Assembly: GCA_045616165.1 (NCBI GenBank) | Contig: JAZLGF010000017.1 | Coordinates: forward strand, 1 to 59,530 | Source: RGIG5612 sp045616165 | GTDB taxonomy: Bacteria; Bacillota; Clostridia; Lachnospirales; Lachnospiraceae | DNA length: 59,530 nt | Reading direction: 5' to 3' | In this document: one piece after another, positions 55,253 to 59,530 of the stretch | Position numbering within the stretch: position 1 is the first letter of the stretch | Layout: each line of letters starts with the position of its first letter | Notes under the pieces: generated by a model | Database searches by the model: none | The model's input: the letters and a program-made list of their open reading frames with translations, nothing else | Told to the model about the DNA's origin: nothing | Position numbers and translations under genes: made by a program

Positions 55253-56215
55253 ATGTTTGTAACAATTTGTTTATTTATAGTTGGCCTTGCGTTATTGATA
55301 TTCGGTGGAGACTGGTTTGTTGATAGTGCATGCGGAATTGCTAGAAAATTCAAAATTCCAGAGATTATTGTTGGTGCAACGATAGTTTCTATTGGAACAA
55401 CTCTTCCAGAGGTTTTAGTTTCGGCAACAGGCGCATCAACAGGCCATGGAGAAATTGCATATGGTAATGCGATTGGTTCAATTATATGCAATACCGCAAT
55501 AATTCTTGCAATTGTTTTAGCAATTAATCCGCCTAAAAAAGTTAATAAAAAAACTCTTGTTTCTCCTGTTATTTTCTTTTTTGTAGCGGCTGCTTTTTTT
55601 GTCATCATATCTTATACAACTGGAAAATTTAGTAGGGTAGTTGGAATTATCTTGCTTGTAATGTTTGTTGTTTATATGGTTATTACAATAAGAGCAGGTA
55701 TTAAGAATCCAGAAGAAGCCAGCGCAGAAAACATAAAAAATCTTCCGTTGTGGAGAAATATTTTATTTTTGATAATTGGCGCAGCATGTATTGCTATAGG
55801 AGCAAAGTTATTAGTCGAAGAAGGAACAAAGATTGCGCAAGGTTTTGGCGTTCCTGAATCTGTTATAGCACTTACTTTTGTCGCACTTGGAACATCTCTT
55901 CCAGAGCTTGTAACAGCTATAACATCGCTAGTAAAAGGACATGCTTCACTTTCACTTGGAAATATAATAGGAGCTAATCTTTTTAACCTTGTTTTAGTGT
56001 CGGGAGTTTCAATAACAATTAAGCCTTTTACGATTCCGCTTGAAAAGTTATTTATGGGAATGAATGCATCACTTGTAATTGATCTGCCTTTAATGCTTAT
56101 TGTTATGTTGCTAGTTTGTATTCCTGCGTTGATTAAAGGAAAACTTTATAGATGGCAGGGAATTGTTCTTATAATTTTATATGCTGGATTTGTTACATTC
56201 CAATTCATTAACTAA
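55253..56215 (+). CDS. CaCA-family sodium/calcium antiporter (YrbG type)
   Basis: A 320-residue membrane protein with about ten helices in two inverted halves. Each half has the hallmark alpha-repeat: GTTLPEVLVSATG (48-60) and GTSLPELVTAITS (about 212-224), holding the ion-binding acidic residues. It exchanges Ca2+ or another cation for Na+ or H+. A charged linker lies near residues 145-165. Confidence 0.92.
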   Translation: MFVTICLFIVGLALLIFGGDWFVDSACGIARKFKIPEIIVGATIVSIGTTLPEVLVSATGASTGHGEIAYGNAIGSIICNTAIILAIVLAINPPKKVNKKTLVSPVIFFFVAAAFFVIISYTTGKFSRVVGIILLVMFVVYMVITIRAGIKNPEEASAENIKNLPLWRNILFLIIGAACIAIGAKLLVEEGTKIAQGFGVPESVIALTFVALGTSLPELVTAITSLVKGHASLSLGNIIGANLFNLVLVSGVSITIKPFTIPLEKLFMGMNASLVIDLPLMLIVMLLVCIPALIKGKLYRWQGIVLIILYAGFVTFQFIN

Positions 56216-56231
56216 AAAAGGATAGGACATA

Positions 56232-57983
56232 TTGAAAAAGTGGTATCTACATTGCAAAAAAGCTGATTTTGCAAATATCTCACAAAAATTTAATATTACA
56301 CCAATGCTTGCCAGGATAATTAGAAATCGTGACATTGTTGGTGATGACGCTATAAATGAATATCTTTATGGTTCTATTAGTAATATGCATAGCCCATATC
56401 TTTTTAAAGGTATGAGTGAAGCGGTTGATTTGATTTTTAAGGTAATAAAGGATGGCAAAAAAATAAGAGTCATCGGAGATTATGATGTTGATGGAATATG
56501 CTCAAGTTATATCTTAAAACACAGCATTAAAAAAATTGGCGGAGATGTTGATGTTAAAATTCCAGATAGAGTTTTTGATGGATATGGAATGAACGAAAAT
56601 ATGTCTGTTGAGGCTTTTAATGATGGAGTAAGTTTAATAATTACATGTGATAATGGAGTTTCTGCTTATGAAGCTGTTGATAAAGCTAGAAGTCTTGGCA
56701 TAGATGTAATAGTTACAGACCATCATGAAGTGCCTTATCCACTTGTTAATGCAAATATAGTTATTGATGCAAAGCAAGAAGACTGTTCATATCCGTTTAA
56801 GGAACTTTGTGGTGGCGCAGTCGCTTATAAACTTGCTCAGGCGTTAATTGATAGAGAAGTTAAACTTTGTGGCGCACCTTCTAAAGTAAATGAGCTTAAT
56901 GAACTTTTAGACGAACTGTTATTATATGCTGGAATGGCTACTGTGGCGGATATTGTGCCACTCACTCAGGAAAATCGTATATTTGCTAAAGAAGGAATAA
57001 AACGTCTTAAAATCACTAAAAATGAGGGCTTAAAAGCTCTTATGAAGTCTAGAAATATTGAACAAGAAAATATAAATGCATTTTATATTGGATTTATTCT
57101 AGGTCCATGTATTAATTCAGCCGGTAGACTTAAAAACGCTTTAGTCGCTTTTGAACTTTTAGAAGAAACAAATCCGGATGAAGCTAGGAAAAAAGCAATG
57201 GAGCTTGTTGAATTAAATGAAGTAAGAAAAAATCTAACAATAAGCCAAACTCAAATTGCTATTGATCAGATTAATAACATGAAAGATGGTTTACCAAAAA
57301 TTTTAGTTATTTTTCTTAGTGAAGCGCATGAAAGTATTGCTGGCATAATTGCTGGAAGACTTAAAGAAGAATTTTCCAGACCTGCGCTTGTAATTACAAA
57401 TTCTGATGAAGGTCTTAAAGGGTCAGGCCGTAGTGTAGATAGATATAATATGATTGAAGCGCTTACTAAACATGCAGACTGCTTTAATAAATTTGGAGGA
57501 CATGCTAAGGCCGCAGGTTTTACTTTACAAGAAAATGTAACACCTCAAATGCTTTCAGATGTGCTTAATCGGGACTGTGATATTAGTGAAGAAGATTTAG
57601 AAGAGAAAAAATGGATTGATATGCAACTTCCATTTCAATATATATCGGAACAATTTATCGGCGAGCTTGAGCGCTTAGAGCCTTTTGGGCAAAACAATGA
57701 AAAGCCTTGCTTTGCTGAGAAAAACATTAAAGTAAATTCTATTTACATGTCTAGAAATAATAACTGTCTTAAGTTAAATTTAGAAAATGAAGATGGCTAT
57801 AAGATGGAAGGCGTTATGTTCCGCAATGAAGACTTTATAAAAGAACAGTATGAAAAACTTTGTCAGGCAAAAGAAAAAGATGGTCAAGAACTTTTAGTCT
57901 CAATCATCTTTTATCCATACATTAACTATTTTAGAGGTGAAAAGAACCTCCAGCTCAAAATCGACGAACTTAAAATCAACTAA
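56232..57983 (+). CDS. recJ: Single-strand DNA exonuclease RecJ
   Basis: A 583-residue 5'-3' exonuclease of the DHH superfamily. The first catalytic motif is GDYDVDGICSSY (82-93) and the DHH motif is VTDHHEVP (162-169); DHHA1 features appear later in GSGRSVDRYNMIEAL and FGGHAKAAGFTL. At 583 residues it is the normal RecJ length. The start is TTG, behind AAAGGATAGG, since no ATG precedes the conserved N-terminus. It follows the antiporter by 16 bases. Confidence 0.92.
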   Translation: MKKWYLHCKKADFANISQKFNITPMLARIIRNRDIVGDDAINEYLYGSISNMHSPYLFKGMSEAVDLIFKVIKDGKKIRVIGDYDVDGICSSYILKHSIKKIGGDVDVKIPDRVFDGYGMNENMSVEAFNDGVSLIITCDNGVSAYEAVDKARSLGIDVIVTDHHEVPYPLVNANIVIDAKQEDCSYPFKELCGGAVAYKLAQALIDREVKLCGAPSKVNELNELLDELLLYAGMATVADIVPLTQENRIFAKEGIKRLKITKNEGLKALMKSRNIEQENINAFYIGFILGPCINSAGRLKNALVAFELLEETNPDEARKKAMELVELNEVRKNLTISQTQIAIDQINNMKDGLPKILVIFLSEAHESIAGIIAGRLKEEFSRPALVITNSDEGLKGSGRSVDRYNMIEALTKHADCFNKFGGHAKAAGFTLQENVTPQMLSDVLNRDCDISEEDLEEKKWIDMQLPFQYISEQFIGELERLEPFGQNNEKPCFAEKNIKVNSIYMSRNNNCLKLNLENEDGYKMEGVMFRNEDFIKEQYEKLCQAKEKDGQELLVSIIFYPYINYFRGEKNLQLKIDELKIN

Positions 57984-58051
57984 ATTATTTTCACAAAAAA
58001 GAAAAAAGATTATAATAAAAGAAAACATTGTAAAAATTGGGGGATAAAATT

Positions 58052-58945
58052 ATGGGAAATTTACCAAGCAATGCAACACTTTATAAACCTGAAGGTGAAA
58101 TTAAAGCAGTACTTCAGATTGTTCATGGAATGTGTGAACATCAAAAACGTTATGTAGAGTTCGCAAACTTCCTTACACAAAATGGATTTGCTGTAGTTAC
58201 ATCTGATTTAAGAGGACATGGCGATAACGTTACATGTGAAGAGGATTTAGGCTATTTTGGAGAAGAAATGGCTGAGGGGCTTTTAGAAGACGTTGGTAAA
58301 ATTAGTGCTTATATAAAAGAAGAATTTCCAAATGTTCCTTATGTTCTTTTAGGGCATTCTATGGGAACTCTTATTTCAACATCATATTATAAGAGCCATG
58401 ATAATGAATTTGATGGACTTATCTTAAGCGGAATGCCTGGCGATAATTTTGCTAAAGGCATAGCCAAAGTATTAATTAATATAGTTCAAAATAGTCACGA
58501 CTGGAAATATAGAAGCCCATTTGTAAATAACCTTTGTAATGGTCCTTTCGCTAAAGCATTTATCTCAGAAGGTAATGAATTTGCATGGCTTTCAGTTGAT
58601 AAAGAAAATGTGAAGAAATATGAAGAAGACCCTAAATGCGGTTATGTATTTACATTAAACGGCTTCTACACATTAATGGATCTTATGGTTGAAACATATA
58701 ACAAGAAAAACTGGAGCAAAAAGAAAACATCTAATCCTGTTTACTTACTTTCTGGTTCAGATGATCCATGCATGGGAACACACGAAAATTTTGGTAAATC
58801 CGTTCAAATGTTTGTTGATATGGGCTACAACGTTAAGAGCGAATTAATTGACGGACAGCGTCATGAGATTTTCAACGACACTAAGAAAGCAGAAACAATG
58901 CAAAAGGTTGTTGATTTCTTAAACGAAAAAATAATCGGCCAATAA
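58052..58945 (+). CDS. Alpha/beta hydrolase (monoacylglycerol-lipase-like)
   Basis: A 297-residue serine hydrolase of the Hydrolase_4 (S33) type. QIVHGMCEHQKRY (oxyanion region) is followed by SDLRGHGDN, the nucleophile elbow GHSMG (Ser103), an SGSDDP segment with the catalytic Asp, and DGQRHEIFND with the catalytic His. I start at the ATG at 58052, with GGGGG eight bases upstream; a TTG five codons earlier is unneeded. It has no signal peptide, so it is cytoplasmic. The substrate may be a monoacylglycerol or lysolipid. Confidence 0.9.
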   Translation: MGNLPSNATLYKPEGEIKAVLQIVHGMCEHQKRYVEFANFLTQNGFAVVTSDLRGHGDNVTCEEDLGYFGEEMAEGLLEDVGKISAYIKEEFPNVPYVLLGHSMGTLISTSYYKSHDNEFDGLILSGMPGDNFAKGIAKVLINIVQNSHDWKYRSPFVNNLCNGPFAKAFISEGNEFAWLSVDKENVKKYEEDPKCGYVFTLNGFYTLMDLMVETYNKKNWSKKKTSNPVYLLSGSDDPCMGTHENFGKSVQMFVDMGYNVKSELIDGQRHEIFNDTKKAETMQKVVDFLNEKIIGQ

Positions 58946-58967
58946 TTTTCTAATAACAATAAAAAAA

Positions 58968-59012
58968 TCAAATCCCATTATATGAGTGCCTAACTCTATA
59001 ATGGGATTTCTT
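58968..59012 (+). terminator. Rho-independent terminator
   Basis: AAATCCCATTAT and ATAATGGGATTT form a 12-bp stem around a 16-nt loop, then CTT. It ends the hydrolase gene. Confidence 0.8.
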
Positions 59013-59060
59013 AAACTTATATCATCAACAAACCTGAATTTGCCGAACTCTTTTCTTGAT

Positions 59061-59132
59061 GCTCGCAGCCCGTCGTCTCGTTCCTGGCTCGGGTTCCAAC
59101 TCGCCGATAACGAACCCGTCGGCGCCGCTCGC
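59061..59132 (+). repeat. Dispersed hairpin repeat, copy E
   Basis: The invariant 26-nt loop lies at 59083-59108 between arms GCTCGCAGCCCGTCGTCTCGTT-like on the left and AACGAACCCGTCGGCGCCGC on the right. Pairing is weaker than in A, C and D, and the right arm resembles that of copy B. Both ends read GCTCGC, as in copy C. Confidence 0.88.
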
Positions 59133-59164
59133 TTTTTAAATAATTACATATATTGTTTTGGAAC

Positions 59165-59214
59165 GCGAAGCTCGCGGCGCCTGAGCTTAAGAAGGAGCTC
59201 GCGCCGTGGCTTCG
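59165..59214. repeat. GC-rich interrupted hairpin
   Basis: Three nested perfect stems: GCGAAGC with GCTTCGC, CGGCGC with GCGCCG, and GAGCT with AGCTC, with small internal bulges and a TAAGAAGG loop. It is far more GC-rich than its surroundings and lies 32 bp after repeat copy E. It may belong to the same class of element, but does not carry the conserved loop. Confidence 0.75.
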
Positions 59215-59222
59215 CTACCTAC

Positions 59223-59268
59223 GGCAGCTGACTTATGTCCACCGGTACACTTATGTCCGCCTGCTGCC
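59223..59268. other. Possible remnant end of an insertion sequence
   Basis: ACTTATGTCC occurs twice (59231-59240 and 59249-59258), 18 bp apart, within GGCAGC...GCTGCC (59223-59228, 59263-59268). Multiple short repeats of an xTTATGTxC type are typical of IS21-family termini. No transposase is present in the window, so this is a weak suggestion. Confidence 0.3.
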
Positions 59269-59280
59269 TTGTTTTATTGG

Positions 59281-59530
59281 TTTTCCCAATATATGAGATT
59301 AGTGTCTCTATATTGGGAAACTTTTTAGGCTTTGAGTATAGATTTTCCCAATATACGAGATAAGCGTCTCTATATTGGGAAACTTTTCAGATTTTCAGTA
59401 TATTTTTTCCAAACATATGAAAGAAGGATAACTATATTGGGAATTTTTTGAGAAGAGTAATAATTATTTTCCCAACATATGAGAGTAGTTTATCTATATT
59501 GGGAATTGTTCAAAAACACTGTGGATGTTG
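59281..59530. repeat. 62-bp tandem array of palindromic units
   Basis: Four units begin at exactly 59281, 59343, 59405 and 59467, a constant period of 62 bp. Each has a left half TTTTCCCAATATA-like and a right half TATATTGGGAA, so each can fold into a hairpin of about 11-15 bp; in units 1 and 2 the stem extends through GAGA/TCTC. The 22-bp connectors of units 1 and 2 are also similar (CTTTT...AGTATA), so this is a tandem repeat and not a spacer array. Units 3 and 4 are more diverged. The window ends one base into what would be unit 5. Confidence 0.9.

Noticed and set aside
16546..59132. The hairpin repeats as integron attC sites or tRNA fragments
   Set aside because: attC sites conserve the ends, not the centre; the GGGTTCCAACTC in the loop looks a little like a T-arm, but no other tRNA part is present.
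59281..59530. The 62-bp array as a CRISPR
   Set aside because: The connecting segments resemble each other instead of being unique, units 3 and 4 are diverged, and no cas gene is near.

Overview
The window is a low-GC chromosomal segment of an anaerobic Firmicute, most likely class Clostridia and near Lachnospiraceae. The grounds are the AT-rich DNA, GGAGG ribosome sites, short rho-independent terminators, a SCIFF peptide with its radical-SAM maturase, a fused SecDF, and acetogen-type corrinoid methyl-transfer genes. It looks like core chromosome with some accessory islands. All family calls come from reading the translations by eye; no search was run.

Layout. 1-2274: an AT-rich leader and a 548-residue protein joining a winged-helix domain to a degenerate isocitrate dehydrogenase. 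2389-8606: moaA, moaC, a metallo-beta-lactamase-fold protein, a DUF2284 protein, a corrinoid-activating Fe-S ATPase, a methyltetrahydrofolate methyltransferase and its corrinoid protein. 8683-11202: mogA, thrC and a small membrane exporter. 11374-16432 (minus strand): an epimerase, an EFR1-type flavodoxin/ferredoxin, the tungstate importer tupABC and a YdcF-like protein; TupA is circularly permuted. 16774-20956: glmM, a left-handed beta-helix protein, nagB, yfbR and an MscS channel. 20957-27945: a LysR regulator divergent from a Liv-type importer that ends in a UroD-fold methyltransferase. 28042-34303: a small membrane protein, a two-gene ABC exporter, a PD-(D/E)XK-like protein between repeats, a Bax-inhibitor-1-like protein and PepV. 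34610-45493: a 3,627-residue cell-wall protein. 45641-58945: pckA, 6S RNA, pheST, SCIFF and its maturase, secDF, a CaCA antiporter, recJ and a lipase-like hydrolase. 58946-59530: gene-free, with hairpins and an exact 62-bp tandem array cut by the window edge.

How the genes work together. Cofactor genes (moaA, moaC, mogA) and tungstate uptake (tupABC) point to a tungsto- or molybdopterin enzyme encoded elsewhere. The activator, methyltransferase II and corrinoid protein at 5.3-8.5 kb lack a substrate-specific methyltransferase I beside them. The UroD-fold protein at 27 kb, behind a dedicated importer and a LysR regulator, is a candidate for it, so the two loci may form one methyl-group-harvesting pathway.

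The least expected items are the winged-helix/pseudo-isocitrate-dehydrogenase fusion, the permuted TupA, and a five-copy intergenic hairpin family in which a 26-nt loop is identical in all copies while the stem arms differ.
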